Source: Haematobia irritans (taxonomy: Eukaryota > Arthropoda > Insecta > Diptera > Muscidae). Taken from it: a DNA stretch of 64,000 nucleotides. The stretch is taken from the NCBI RefSeq assembly GCF_050003625.1, contig NC_134399.1, positions 147,988,473 through 148,052,472 of the forward strand, read 5' to 3'. Position 1 is the first letter of the stretch. Each line of letters begins with the position of its first letter. Below, in pieces: positions 1 through 12,125 of the stretch. The position numbers and the translations under genes are program-made. Under the pieces are notes generated by a model. The model saw only the letters and a program-made list of their open reading frames with translations. It was not told where the DNA came from and did not search any database.

Positions 1-1634
1 GGCCGCAAGTTAGACCAGGCCGAATCTTATGTACCCACCACCATGGATTGCGTAGAAACTTCTACGAAAGACTGTCATCCACAATCGAATTACTTGGGTT
101 GTGGTATCTTAAAACTTCTTAACATCGTTTTCTAAATTGTGATTTAGTCCATACATGGTATATATTAGACAAAAAAGTTATGTATAGTTAAGTTAACGAC
201 CATATACTAGCACAATGTACCAAATTTCAACTCACTCGGGTGAAATTTGCTCCTCCAAGAGGTTCCAAAACCAAATCTCGGGATTGGTTTATATGGGGCT
301 ATGTACGATTATGGACTGATATAGACCACTTTTGGCATGGTTGTTAAATATCATATACTACCACCACGTACCAAATTTCAAGCAGGTCGGATGAATTTTG
401 CTTCTCCAAAAGGCACCGGAGGTCAAATCTGGGGATCGGTTTATATGGGAGCTATATATAATTATGGACTGATAGGAACCAATTCCTGCATGGTTGTTGG
501 ATACCATATACTAACATCACCTACCAAATTTCAACCGAATGGCAAGAATTTTGCTCTTCCAAGGGGCTCTGGAGGTCAAATCTTGGGATCGGTTTATATG
601 GAGCCTATATATAATTATGGACCGATATCGACCAATTTTTGCATGGGAGTTTGAGGCCATATATTAACACCACGTACCAAATTTCAACTGAATCAGATGA
701 ATTTTGGTCTTCCAAGAGGTTCCGGAGTTCAAATCTGGTGATCGGTTTATATGGGGGCTATATATAATTATAAACCGATGTGGACCAATTTTTGCATGGT
801 TGTTATAGACCATATACTAACATCACGTACCAAATTTCAACCGAATGGCAAGAATTTTGCTTCTTTTAGAGGCCTCGCAAGCCCAATCGGGGGATCGGTT
901 TATATTGGGGCTATATATAATTATGGACCGATGTGGACCAATTTTTGCATGGTTCTTAGAGACCACATACTGACACCATGTACCAAATTTCAGCCGGATC
1001 GGATGAAATTTGCTTCTCTTAGAGGCCTCGCAAGCCAAATCGGGGAATCGGTTTATATGGGGGCTATATATAATTATGGACCGATGTGGACCAATTTTTG
1101 CATGGTTGTTGGAGACCATATACTAACACCATTTACCAAATTTCAGGCGGATCGGATGAAATTTGCTTCTCTTAGAGGCCTCGCAAGCCAAATCGGGGGA
1201 TCGGTTTATATGGGGGCTATAAATAATTATGGACCGATGTGAACCAATTTTTGCATGGTTGTTGGAGACCCTATAATGACACCATATACCAAATTTCAGC
1301 CGGATCGGATGAAATTTGCTTCTCTTAGAGGCCTCGCAAGCCAAATTTTGCGGTCCGTTTATACGTAAAAGTGGACCGATATGGCCCATTTGCAATACCA
1401 TCTGACCTACATCAATAACAACTACTTGTGCCAAGTTTGAAGTCGATAGCTTGTTTCGTTCGGAAGATAGCGTGATTTCAACAGACGGACGGACGGACGG
1501 ACATGCTCAGATCGACTCAGAATTTCACCACGACCCAGAATATATATACTTTATGGGGTCTTAGAGCAATATTTCGATGTGTTACAAACGGAATGACAAA
1601 GTTAATATACCCCCATCCTATGGTGGTGGGTATA
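1..1634 (+). mobile_element. DINE-1/mini-me-like element, family I, cut by the left window edge
   Basis: This is a non-autonomous Helitron/Helentron-type element. At its left, GGCCGCAAGTTAGACCAGGC is an inverted-repeat-rich end, followed by a small hairpin (CGTAGAAACTTCTACG at about 51). The centre is a 153-bp tandem array. The right side carries the mini-me/DINE-1 hallmarks: a GACG/GTCY proto-microsatellite (about 1483-1501), a TA-rich stretch, the core TTTCGATGTGTTACAAACGG (about 1572) and a terminal hairpin TATACCC...GGGTATA at 1606-1634. The outermost left bases (ACAAGTATATAC in other copies) fall outside the window. The right end abuts mariner coding sequence, so this copy inserted into a mariner. 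The family assignment rests on recognising the core and architecture, not on a database search. The element encodes no protein I would trust. Confidence 0.72.
288..1360 (+). repeat. 153-bp tandem array, family I (7 phased intervals)
   Basis: The marker TTTATATGGG (or a close variant) recurs at about 288, 440, 593, 746, 899, 1052, 1205 and 1358. The spacings are 152, 153, 153, 153, 153, 153 and 153 bases. Because 153 is 51 codons, reading frames run through successive monomers on both strands. A 51-residue motif of the type MGAIYNYGPMWTNFC therefore repeats in apparent proteins at 337-654 and 751-1242, with counterparts on the minus strand. These apparent proteins are a by-product of the period and are not annotated as genes. 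Confidence 0.9.
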
Positions 1635-2437
1635 AAAAGGAATTTCGTGTTTTGATAAAATACTGTTTTCTGAAGGGAAAAATACGGTGGAAGCAAAAAC
1701 TTGGCTTGATAATGAGTTTGCGGACTCTGCCTCAGGGAAATCAACAATAATTGATTGGTATGCAAAATCCAAGCGTGGTGAAATGAGCACGGAGGACGGT
1801 GAACGCAGTGGACGCCCGAAAGTGGTGGTTACCGACGAAAACATCAAAAAAATCCACAAAATGATTTTGAATGACCGTAAAATGAAGTTGATCGAGATAG
1901 CAGAGGCCTTAAAGATATCAAAGGAACGTGTTGGTCATATCATTCATCAATATTTGGATATGCGGAAGGTCTGTGCAAAATGGATGCCGCGCTAGCTCAC
2001 ATTTGACCAAAAACAACAACGTGTTGATGATTCTGAACGGTGTTTGCAGCTGTTAACTCGTAATACACCCGAGTTTTTCCGTCGATATGTGACAATGGAT
2101 TAAACATGGCTCCATCACTACACTCCTGAGTCCAATCGACAGTCGGCTGAGTGGACAGCGACCGGTGAACCGTCTCCGAAGCGTGGAAAGACTCAAAAGT
2201 CCGCTGGCAAAGTAATGACCTCTGTTTTTTGGGATGCGCATGGAATAATTTTTATCGATTATCTTGAGAAGGGAAAAAGCATCAACAGTGACTATTATAT
2301 GGCGTTATTGGAGCGTTTGAAGGTCAAAATCGCGGCAAAACGGCCCCATATGATGAAGAAAAAGTGTTGTTCCACCAAGACAACGCACCGTGCCACAAGT
2401 CATTGAGAACGATGGCAAAAATTCATGAATTGGGCCT
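1635..2437 (+). pseudogene. Himar1-like mariner transposase fragment (irritans subfamily)
   Basis: The mariner transposase cuts and pastes DNA at TA sites. The fragment begins within the N-terminus, where the family reads EFRVLIKYCF, and matches Himar1 almost word for word (VEAKTWLDNEFADSASGKST; KLIEIAEALKISKERVGHII). The first catalytic Asp is visible in VTMD. It is dead. A Glu codon has become TAG at 1993, the Glu after VTMD has become TAA at 2101, and a frameshift lies near 2355 before the region that should read FHQDNAPCH. Similarity stops at about 2437 after HELG, so the third catalytic Asp and the 3' inverted repeat are missing. Its 5' end is interrupted by the DINE-like element on its left. 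The 5' inverted repeat, if it survives, lies beyond the window. Confidence 0.9.
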
Positions 2438-3844
2438 TATTTAAGACATGAAGCTAGCAAAGAACATTGATTAATATAAAGGAAATGGATGTTTTTTTAA
2501 TACAATAATAGAAATTGTTGGTGATAAAATTTTGAAAAGAACAACATTTGCTATACGCATACAATTTTTTTCTTTGCTTGTATATTATTATATAAACCTA
2601 CATGCCCCTTATAATTGTAGCTTTTTACTCAAAAATGTTTATAATATCGATAAATAATAAAATTATGGTGCTTGCGAAAATAGTTACAATTCTAAAAAAA
2701 ATACAATAACTTTTTTATGCAAGCACTTCTGATTTAAAATCTACACTGAAATCCCTAAAGTAAATTTGAGACATCCTTTTTAGATGTTTACAAAAAAAAA
2801 TAAAATAAAACTCTTGTCAGTTTGCATGTAAAGTCGACCGGTTCTACCGTTCAACCTGTCTGTCCGTATATCTTTCTGTCATATTATTCTGTTTGCCTTC
2901 CCAAAACATGGCATTAGTAATGACTCGGTAGATTTTTCGCCTCTTTATTGGGTATCTTTTTAATTTGCGAATGTAAATTTAATGCCATCACCGGCAGAAT
3001 GATGCTGAAGGGTTTAATTGTAATTCTCTGCAAGTTACACTTTTTTCATGCCCTCTTCATTTTTGTTATCTCTCAAAATTGAAAGCAAAACGAACGGGTG
3101 GGTGGAGTAATGTAAGTAAAAGGCTTTACGCATAAAGTTATATTATTTTTCCACTCGAACAATGTAGGTGTAATGTTTTAATGCCAAATATACAAAATTA
3201 TAGAAGGTTATCGTTATATGAGATGGAGACTTTTCACATTTAATGAATAATTAAATATTTAAATTTAATTATATACAGGTAGTAAAATATAAATATAAAC
3301 TTTAGTAAGTTTATATTGTGTTTAAATGTAGTATATATATGGGAAACTCAGATATATGATATATTTTTAAAGCTCTGAAAAATGTAAAATAATTATTTTA
3401 TCTTAGCAAATTTCTATTAAAAACAAATTAAATATTTTACACTCCCGGCCACTGAAATAAAATAATTTATCTATTGAAACATTTACATCTGATCGAAATT
3501 CCAAGATGCAAATCGTTAAAAGCACCGATAAAAGGCTTTAAAGTACTCGAAAGGCATCGAGTGAAGCACATATGCCAAGGAAATTTTATGTACGCATGAA
3601 AGTGCTTCGGACTCACGAAAATTATCATGACTTACCTGAAGATAGAGGGAGTAAGCTTTGAAATGTACCACTTGATTGCGTGTAAAGGCTAATAATAAAA
3701 GTAAAAATAAGTCGTTCGTTGGTAGTTTTTCGAGTCTTCTCTGTGTTTCGAGTCTTTTCTGTTGTAATATGCACCCTCAAAAAAAAGTGCTTCTGTAACA
3801 TATACCCCAAACACATTTTGCTTCAAGCATATATATTTTCAGGA
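2438..3844. other. AT-rich sequence, no gene seen
   Basis: This is low-complexity AT-rich DNA with many A and T runs and no open frame longer than about 60 codons. I see no splice-flanked coding segment and no terminal repeats that would define an element. It is compatible with intron or intergenic sequence. Confidence 0.6.
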
Positions 3845-5003
3845 TAGCACCCATATAGACCGATTTCCGGATTTTGCTTCTTGGGCGTCCAGAAACTGTA
3901 TTTTTTATCCAATTGCCTGAAATTGAAAATCTAGAGATGTTTGAGGACCAAAGATTGGTGTGACGAAAATGGGGTGTATCGGACCATGTTTTGGTATAGA
4001 CCCCATATAGATCGATCTCCTGATTTTACTTCTTGGGCGTCTGGAAACTGTATTTATAACGCGATTTGCCTGAAATTGGAAATCTAGAGGTGTTTTGGGA
4101 CCATAAAGAGGTGTGTCGAAAATGGTTTGTATCGGCCCATGTTTTCGTACAGCCACCCTTTCCTTTTATAGCCATATAAACGGACCCCCCAATTTGGCTT
4201 GCGAGGCCTCTAAGAGAAGCAAATTTCATCCGATCCGGCTGAAATTTGGTACATGGTGTTAGTATATGGTTTCTAACAACCATGCAAAAATTGGTCCACA
4301 TCGGTCCATAATTATATATAGCCCCCATATAAACCGATCCCCCGATTTGGCTTGCAGGGCCTCTAAGAGAAATAAATTTCATCCGATCCGGCTGAAATTT
4401 GGTACATGATGTTAGTATATGGTCTCTAATGACCATGCAAAAATTGGTCCATATCGGTCCATAATTATATATAGCCCCCATATAAACCGATCGCCAGATT
4501 TGACCTCCGGAGCCTCTTGGAAGACCAAAATTCATCGGATTCAGTTGAAATTTGGTACGTGATGTTAATATATGGCTTCAAACATACATGCAAAAATTGG
4601 TCGATATCGGTCCATAATTATATATAGGCCCCATATAAACCGATCCCCAGATTGGACCTCCGGAGCACCTTGGAAGAGCAAAATTCTTCCCATTCGTTTG
4701 AAATTTGGTACGTGATGTTAGTATAGGGTATCCAACAACCATGCAGGAATTGGTTCCTATCAGTCCATAAATGTATGTAGCTCCCATATAAACCGATCCC
4801 CAGATTTGACCTCCGGTGCCTTTTGGAGAAGCAAAATTCATCCGATCTGGTTGAAATTTGGTACGTGGTGGTAGTATATGATATTTAAAAACCATGTGAG
4901 TTGAAATTTGTGGATGGCAGTCTTTCGTAGAAGTTTCTACGCAATCCATGGTGGTGGGTACATAAGATTCGGCCTGGCCGAACTTACGGCCGTATATACT
5001 TGT
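3845..5003 (-). mobile_element. Chimeric DINE-1-like element: family II monomers joined to family I monomers
   Basis: Read on the minus strand, the element starts with the standard family I terminus (ACAAGTATATACGGCCGTAA, then the CGTAGAAACTTCTACG hairpin at about 4926-4941). It continues through family I monomers spaced exactly 153 bases (CGGTCCATA at 4302, 4455 and 4608). At about 4145-4175 it switches to family II monomers, recognisable by complements of TCTAGATTTC and GACACACC, until about 3845. The mini-me core and terminal hairpin expected beyond that point are missing. The switch could be recombination between elements or a nested insertion followed by deletion. The right terminus is clear; the left boundary is approximate. 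Confidence 0.75.
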
Positions 5004-6839
5004 TAGAATGAAACTTTTTCAAATTTGATTGACATAGAAAATATGTACAATCGTTTTCTTTAAAAAAATAGCTACTACCATTCCCATATTTTCTTAAGAA
5101 ACCATTATAACATAGCCCCGCAAAAAATACTCTATATATCACTTCTATCATAAGGCTTCCCTAAAGCTATTAGATATCTCCATTTTAAGTTTGTATGTTT
5201 CCTTTACTAAACTAATTTCACATGCTGCTGATGAAAGATATTTGCACACACATTTGACATTTTGCGAGAACGTGCTATCATTAATCACATACGATAACAA
5301 TTTGCACATAATTTGTCATATTGAAATAACCCCTGAAAAAGATATAAGCAAAAAAAGTGGGACATATATTGGTACCGAAATAACTTAAAAATATGTTACC
5401 ACATGTGGTTACAATAATAACATATTCGTTTTTTTACTCTACAAAGAAAAAAGCCAATAAAGGTTATATTTTAAATGCGTTATACAGAGACATTTTGGGT
5501 TAAAACACAAGAGAAAAATGTAATTTCTTTCTTAAGTATAATCGAAAATGTGTAAATTAAAATGTAATTTTTCCTTACCAACATGTCCTGGCAATTTAAA
5601 TTGCGGCATATGGACCATATGTGTGTTTAGTGTTATAGCACACAATAAAATTCTATGGAATCTCTTCAAAAAAAAATTATTTCTATATTAAAATCTACTA
5701 AAAACCAGCTAAGAAGATTGCAAAAGACTTTCTTCTTTCAATGCTGAAATAATGCCCCCGTTCTCTCCTCAAACACACACATACGTAAGCACATAATCAC
5801 TTTTTCAGTTTAAAGTCTTGGCGTTTTAAGAATCAAGGATATAACCAAAGAATAAAGTCAACGTCAACTTGCAATTACACTCAAATCTCTCTTTTTTTAT
5901 ATTTCGGGGTAAGCCCAGAAGGGCATAGAAAAAAAAAACTCATATAACGATAAGTTCAGCGAAGCAATAAAACATGAAATTAAATTTCAACCACAAGCTA
6001 CAACCTCTGTTCTTTTCCAAATTTTCTCTCCCTCTCTCAATCTCTTCTTATGGCAAGGAATGAAACCCATATGCACCATATTTGTATGAATGTAGGTGTT
6101 TTGTAAAAGAATGTCTATGGTGTATAAGGTTAATGCAGTAAATACACGTGACTGAAACTAATGGCACAAAGCTAAGAAACCGGGTGGAAAAAAAAAACAA
6201 AACGCCAGGCATACAAACAACTACAACAAATCTAAAGGTATGATTGGTACAAGTGGGTGAACCGGAAAAAATACATGCAGAAAATACATATTTAAGTGTT
6301 CATATATGCTAGACACACAATTACAAAGTCATTTAGAGAAGGTGGTACAAGAATCACGTCTACTATATTTAACGGCATCAAGACGAGGAATTGAGGAAGA
6401 AAAATTATGTCGCTTTTTTTAGTTAAAGAGAGTTAAAAAAACATTTTAAATGCTTCAGCATAGATTGATAATTTATTGTATAATACATCATATTTCTTAA
6501 AAATTTTAAATCAACTTGAATAAGATAATAATAATAATTTTTACCCCAATTTTGAGATTAATATTTCAAGTAAATTCTTTCATATTTGCTCATTTAAGGA
6601 AACAGGTGTACAAGAAAGGTAACCCTATCTTTGAAATCAGTGTAGGATCAGGTACCCTGTCCTCCGTCCACATATAACACAATACAAAAACCGAGGAATT
6701 TAAATTGAATTTGCAAGAATCGAAAGAAGAGGATGTTAATTTACTGCAATGTCTAGTCCAGTTATAGTACCATAAGTTGATCAGACCAGGGAAAGTGTGA
6801 CACAGTGGGTTAGAGGTTTTAACCTTTTGTCGATAAAAT
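5004..6839. other. AT-rich sequence, no gene seen
   Basis: Mostly A/T runs and short CA stretches. Small open frames (for example 5191-5388) show no recognisable domain and no coding-like composition. The basic frame on the minus strand at 6590-7024 overlaps a TTTACGTCG-type repeat and is not believed. Confidence 0.55.
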
Positions 6840-6965
6840 ACAATAAAATACGATCTACGTCGCCTCGGTTTACGTTGTTTCGATTTACGTCGCCAATTTC
6901 TTTTTTGTTCCATCCAACTTAGATTTACGTCGCCATTCGATTTACGTTGTCGAGTTTTTTCCAAC
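6840..6965. repeat. Cluster of TTTACGTCG-type motifs, left part of an interrupted older element
   Basis: Variants of TTCGATTTACGTCGCC occur about five times within 120 bases (for example at about 6849, 6863, 6878, 6920 and 6935). The same motif type reappears at 8672-8750 on the far side of the family I element, ending in ATGGATTACTGTATA. A pogo/Tigger-like MITE with a CAGTAATCC-type end is one possibility, but I cannot define both termini. Confidence 0.45.
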
Positions 6966-7145
6966 TTTAACAGAAACGCCTTCCATAAGTGGAATAAGTA
7001 CCAATGATAATGACATCGAAACATTTAGTTTTGAAATTCTTACCGAAAATTCGTCAAATTCTGATTGATATTGCATATATAACGCAATTGTCGAAGTGGC
7101 GATGTTTTTTTTTATATGTATGTAGTCCCCTAATTTACTGGAATT

Positions 7146-8544
7146 TTATACCTTCCACCATAGGATGTGGGTATATTAACTTTGTCATTCCGTTTGTAAC
7201 ACATCGAAATATTGCTCCACGACCCCATAAAGTATATATATTCTGGGTCGTGGTGAAATTCTGAGTCGATCTGAGCATGTCCGTCCATCCGTCCGTCTGT
7301 TGAAATCACGCTAACTTCCGAACGAAACAAGCTATCGACTTGAAAATTGGCACAAGTAGTTGTTATTGATGTAGGTCGGATGGTATTGCAAATGGGCCAT
7401 ATCGGTCCACTTTTACGTATAGCCCCCATATAAACGGATCCCAAAATTTGGCTTGCCGATCCTCTAAGAGAAGCAAATTTCATCCAATCCGGCTGAAATT
7501 TGGTACATGGTGCTGGTATATGGTCTCTAACAACCATGCAAAAATTAGTCCACATCGGTAGATAATTATATATAGCCAGCATATAAACCGATCCCCCGAT
7601 ATGGCTTGCCGAGCCTATAAGAGAAGCAAATTTCATCCGATCCGTCTGAAATTTGGTACATGGTGTTAGTATATGGTCTCTAACAACCATGCAAAAATTG
7701 GTCCATATCGGTACATAATTATATATAGCCCCCATATAAACCGATCCCCATATTTGACCTCCGGAGCCTCGTGGAAGAGCAAAATTCAACCGATTCGGTT
7801 TAAATTTGGTATGTAGTGTTAATATATGGCCTCAACCGCCCATGCAAAAATTGGTTGAAATCGGTCCATAATTACATATAGCCCCCATATAAACCGATCC
7901 CCAGATTTGACCTCCGGAGCCCCTTGGAAGAGCAAAATTCATCCGATTCGGTTGAAATTTGGTACGTGATGTTAGTACATCATATTTTTAACAACCATGC
8001 CAAAAGTGGTCCATATTAGTCCATAATCATATATAGCCCCCATATAAACCGATCCCGAGATTTGGTTTTGGAGCTACTTGGAGGAGCAAATTTCATCCGA
8101 GTCAGTTGAAATTTGGTACATTGTGCTAGTATATGGCCGTTAACAACCATGCCTAACTAGGTCCATATCGGTCTATAGTTATATATAGCCCTCAGATAAA
8201 TAGATCCCCAATCACACACAAATTGGTCTATATCAAGTTCATAATTGTATATAGCCCTCATATAAGCGACCCCCATATATCAATTCTGGCTCTCTACGTA
8301 CCGTGCAAAATTCCATATCGATTCGTAATTATTTGTAGACTTACCTATACATAGCTTTTTTGTCTAATATATACCACGTATGGAATAACTCACAATTTAG
8401 AAAACGATGTTAAGAAGTTTTAAGATACCGCAACCCAAATTAATTCGATTGTGGATGACAGTCTTTCGCAGAAGTTTCTACGAAATCCATGGTGGAGGGT
8501 ACATAAGATTCGGCATGGCCGAACTTACGGCCGTATATACTTGT
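7146..8544 (-). mobile_element. DINE-1-like element, family I, near full length
   Basis: The left end has the terminal hairpin (TATACC...GGTATA, about 7147-7175). Next come the core (complement of TTTCGATGTGTTACAAACGG), the TATATATATTCTGGGTC segment, and the GTCC microsatellite (about 7277-7301). Family I monomers are marked by TAAAC at 7431, 7584, 7737, 7890 and 8045 (spacings 153, 153, 153 and 155). The right end is the standard terminus ending GGCCGTATATACTTGT. All parts expected of the family are present in order, so this copy is the best reference for family I in the window. It lies between two TTTACGTCG-type clusters and probably inserted into that older repeat. Confidence 0.8.
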
Positions 8545-8664
8545 TTTTTTTGTATTTATTTGTTATGGATAAAAGACTAAATTACTTTTATTTTTGAAGT
8601 TTTTTTTTTATTATGTACACGCACATACATACATAATTAAATGAACTTAGGAGTAAGTAAGACC

Positions 8665-8756
8665 AATTTTTAATTCGGTTTACGTGGTTTCGATTAACGT
8701 CGTCAAATTCCGGAACCAATCACGAAGTAAATCGATGGATTACTGTATATTAAAAA
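8665..8756. repeat. TTTACGTCG-type motif cluster, right part of an interrupted older element
   Basis: It contains CGGTTTACGTGGTTTCGATT, GTCGTCAAATTCCGGAACC and GTAAATCGATGGATTACTG. It matches the motif cluster left of the family I element and supports a nested insertion. Its true end is probably near TACTGTATA. Confidence 0.4.
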
Positions 8757-9239
8757 AAAACTCTCAGTGCTTTCATTTATACCCCATTTTATTTTTAAAA
8801 AATACAAATTATCAAGCAATTTTTAAAGCTAAGAATTGTAAGTAATTAGAAAATAAGCAAAATTTCTGAAATTTAGAATTTCGAATTTTGAATTCGCAAC
8901 AACCACTGCGAGAATTTTACCTTCATTTTTGACATTATTTTATATATTGGCAATTTTCAATTTCCCTGACACACTATGTCACACTCCTCTCCTGACCCGA
9001 TAAACCTTGCACGTCATCAATGTCCGATAAACCTTGCACGTCATTCCAATATAAAAAATGTTACCCCCAGAAGAGAAATATTATTCTCAGGGATCATAAA
9101 TGCATAAACCGTATTTATGATCCCTGTTAAATTACAGTAAATTAGGGAACTACAAATTTTACACTAATTCGGAAAATTTAAAATTTAAATTTTTTAATAA
9201 GCCGAACAAATGTCCCTTGCCTGAACAGAGATATCTAGA
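8757..9239. other. AT-rich sequence with a short tandem repeat
   Basis: The only structure is CGATAAACCTTGCACGTCAT repeated twice about 26 bases apart (8998-9043). The rest is A/T-rich with no coding signal. Confidence 0.5.
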
Positions 9240-9690
9240 CTTGACCTATTTGACCTGTTTCAATATTTTTATATTTTGCGTAGACATCTATTCATTATCG
9301 TGTCCGTCTCTCTGGCTACTGTAATCATATTACAACCTTCAATAATGGTGATATTGTCCTGAAATTTGGCACAGATTAATTTTTCGTTTGCAGGCATGTC
9401 AAGTTCAACGATAGGCTAAGGTCTAAGGTTTCATATAGGTCCCATATAAACCGATCCCATGATTTGGGGTCTTGGGTTCCTAGAAATCGTAGTTTTTTTT
9501 ATCGAATTTGCTTGAAATTGATATTCTCGATTTGACTACTTGGGCTTCTAGAAACAGCATTACTTATCCGATTGCCTGAAATTGGAAATCTAGACGTATT
9601 TTAGGCCCAAGCGAGACCTGTGTCAGATTTAGATATAATCGATTCATTTATTGGTAAAGCCTTCATATAGATCGATCTCCCGATTTCATT
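9240..9690 (-). mobile_element. Decayed DINE-1-like element, family II
   Basis: Family II pieces are recognisable but diverged: AATAATGGTGATATTGTCCT and TTTGGCACAGATTAATTTTT, then GTCCCATATAAACCGATC and TTGGAAATCTAGACG. No terminal hairpin or left terminus is recognisable. It is an old copy. Confidence 0.55.
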
Positions 9691-9760
9691 TCTTAGACGT
9701 ACTAGTCATCTGAAGTACTCGAAACAAAGAGTAAAATTTTCAGATTTTACTTCTCTACTA

Positions 9761-10331
9761 CCCTGCAAAACAATTTGGAAGTTCTTCTTAAGACACAACT
9801 TTAAAAGCACTTCCAAAAATGACCTCCCAAAGTTGTTCTTTATTTTAACTGCACAGGGAGTTCATTTGAGTCAATTTTTTATAACACGTTTTTTTTCAAA
9901 TTTTTAATGGGAAATTTAAAATTTCATTGTTTCAAATGGGTTAAAAACAGATTAAAAATTAATAGAATAGTAAAAATTATTTAAATTTTGCCGAAAAATG
10001 CTAAATCCTATCTAGAAAATTGCGAATTTTTGAAAATATTTAATGTCAAACGTTCCAGACAAGCGTTATAATGCATTAAATATCATAAAAAATTTTAAAA
10101 ATTATTTATTCGTCAAAATATCACAAAATTTCTTTATTCACATCCAAATCAATGGATTCGCATCACACCTTAAGAAGTGATGCAAATTCGGTGCAACGTC
10201 TGTGTAAATAGTGGACATCCATCCTATGACAAGCTCATGTTAAAATCATCGCTTCTGTGCCAATTTGGCACCACTTCCGGATCCAAAAAGAAAATTTTCG
10301 TTACTTTTTTGGCGACGCCTTTTTTGCTGGG
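9761..10331 (-). mobile_element. Non-autonomous element with CCCAGCAAAA-type inverted ends
   Basis: It starts CCCTGCAAAACAATTTGGAA and ends TTTTTTGCTGGG. The interior (GATGCAAATTCGGTGCAACG; GCGCCAATTTGGCACCACTT-type; CGTTCCAGACAAGCGTTATA) matches in reverse orientation the compound element at 33505-34998. I see no clear target-site duplication. The superfamily is not determined. Confidence 0.6.
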
Positions 10332-12125
10332 TTCTTTAGAAATCAAATCAAGGCGCTAGACGACGACGGGTTAGTAAATTAGGTGGTAAATCGGAGTTGC
10401 GTATATATGGGGGCTACATTCAACTATGAAGGCTTTTTTGCGAACAAAAAATTGGTAAAAGGACTAGATCACGTCAGTAGGTGATTGTGACACGTCAGTA
10501 GGTTACTTATAGAATCTTCAACCAGAATTTCTATTTGGCTCATTTTAATGCAGATTAAACTTTGTAGTTTAGGGTAACAAATTCGGATAGTTTTAGGTTC
10601 CCCTTCCAAATGTCAAAATTCCAATATTTTAATGATCGTTGTCGAATTTTAAGGCAAGAAATTCAATTTAAAATGAATGATGATTCATTTAATGAGACAT
10701 TTCTAAAGTTCATAAGGAAATATTTCTCGAATAAGAATAATATTTCTCATTTTTAATATATTTCACTTAGTCTAAAACTTTGTATAAAAATTTCAATACC
10801 TTAAAAACCGTCATAATTCACTAATCTAGTTAGTTTTAATCACTTTGCACCCATACCATCATAACACGTTTTCATTGCTCCTGTTATATCGTCAAGCGTG
10901 CGTGCTCTTGTAGTATTTTTTCCGGGTGTAACTTTTGACTAAAGCACGTTTTAGCAGACGATATGCTACCAAAGACTAACGACCCCAACGCGACATATTC
11001 TTAAATTTTATTGCTTACATATGACAGCTGATTGCGACTGGAAGTTAGTAAATATCTCTGTTACACAATGGCAAATATATGCATGTACCTATGTTTGTGT
11101 GTGTATGGGTATGTGTAGTATTTGTGAACCAAAGCAGGACTTTAACACGAACCTAAATGTCTGCAAATACTCGTAAATGTGGGTGCATGGGTGCGTTTGT
11201 GTGTTTTGTGACTCAAGTGTAGAGTATTTCCTAGGTGTATTTCCCATATGGCGACAGGATGGGTCACAAGTGTGGTTAACATTTGAATCGTAAATGTTCT
11301 CAAAAATGCTATTGTGTGTAATCTACAAAGAACAAGGACTACCAAGAGGTGTACCAGTGTACAAGTGGGAGAGTTTGAATTGGAGGTGAATGAGGAATTT
11401 TTATGACTTTATAATTTATGGTGACACAACAAGAAGTGTTAGTGTGTGAATTTCGTAGTTCGTTCGTTTTGTGACATCCCCACCTACCTATATTCGAGAT
11501 TTCTTTCTATTTCTTTGCCCTTGCCATTGTTGTATAACAACACATGGTTTTTGTTTTATCCCAGATCGTGCGATTTATTTTCTTTTGTGGCATTTTCATT
11601 TTCTTTGTTAACCCCCCAAAGAGAACTTGTGAAGAGTGTTAAATGCGTGCTATCAAATGGAATATGAATGATGATTTCCGCAATGCGGTGAATTTAAAAT
11701 CGTTTAATGCTCTACCTCTAGCAATTGATAGGGGAAGTTGTGTTACATATACATTGTGAGGGATACAAAATCGTTTCGGTATTTTCAGGATTACATAGAA
11801 ATGCATTATGTAACATTAATATTAATATTTTTACATGAATGAATAAGAAAGTCGATTATTTTTTTTTTTTTTAACAAAAAATGAATACTTTTCGACGAAA
11901 CGAAACTTTTGACGAACAAATCTTCTTTTGACATATATTAAAACGAAGTAGTAGCAACTTTATATTAAACTGATCACAGATTTTGTTCTCAAACTATGGC
12001 ATTGATTCCGAGTCAAAGAAACAGAAAATTTTATAATAATGCAGTTAAGATGTAGTTCTTTTTTAAGGTTGGCGTACTTTAGACGAGCACACAATTCTTA
12101 ATTTTGTGGTTTTTTAAACCTGGGA
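10332..12125. other. AT-rich sequence, no gene seen
   Basis: It holds a tiny DINE-like scrap (TATATATGGGGGCTACATT, about 10400) and a GT-rich stretch (about 11093-11120). A decayed copy of the GTATTGATTCCGAGCCAAAG motif family lies at about 11985-12030. Short open frames (for example 11446-11667) are T-rich translations without domain features. Confidence 0.5.

Noticed and set aside
4026..4950. A CRISPR-like array of regularly spaced repeats
   Set aside because: The whole 153-bp unit repeats with no unique spacers, the host is eukaryotic, and termini mark it as a transposable element.
6590..7024. A 144-residue basic minus-strand frame
   Set aside because: Its Arg/Lys-rich part is the translated TTTACGTCG motif cluster, and the rest is A/T-rich without a domain.
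7130..7789. A 219-residue minus-strand open frame
   Set aside because: Translation of a family I element including its non-array end. There is no start context, domain or conservation beyond the repeat.
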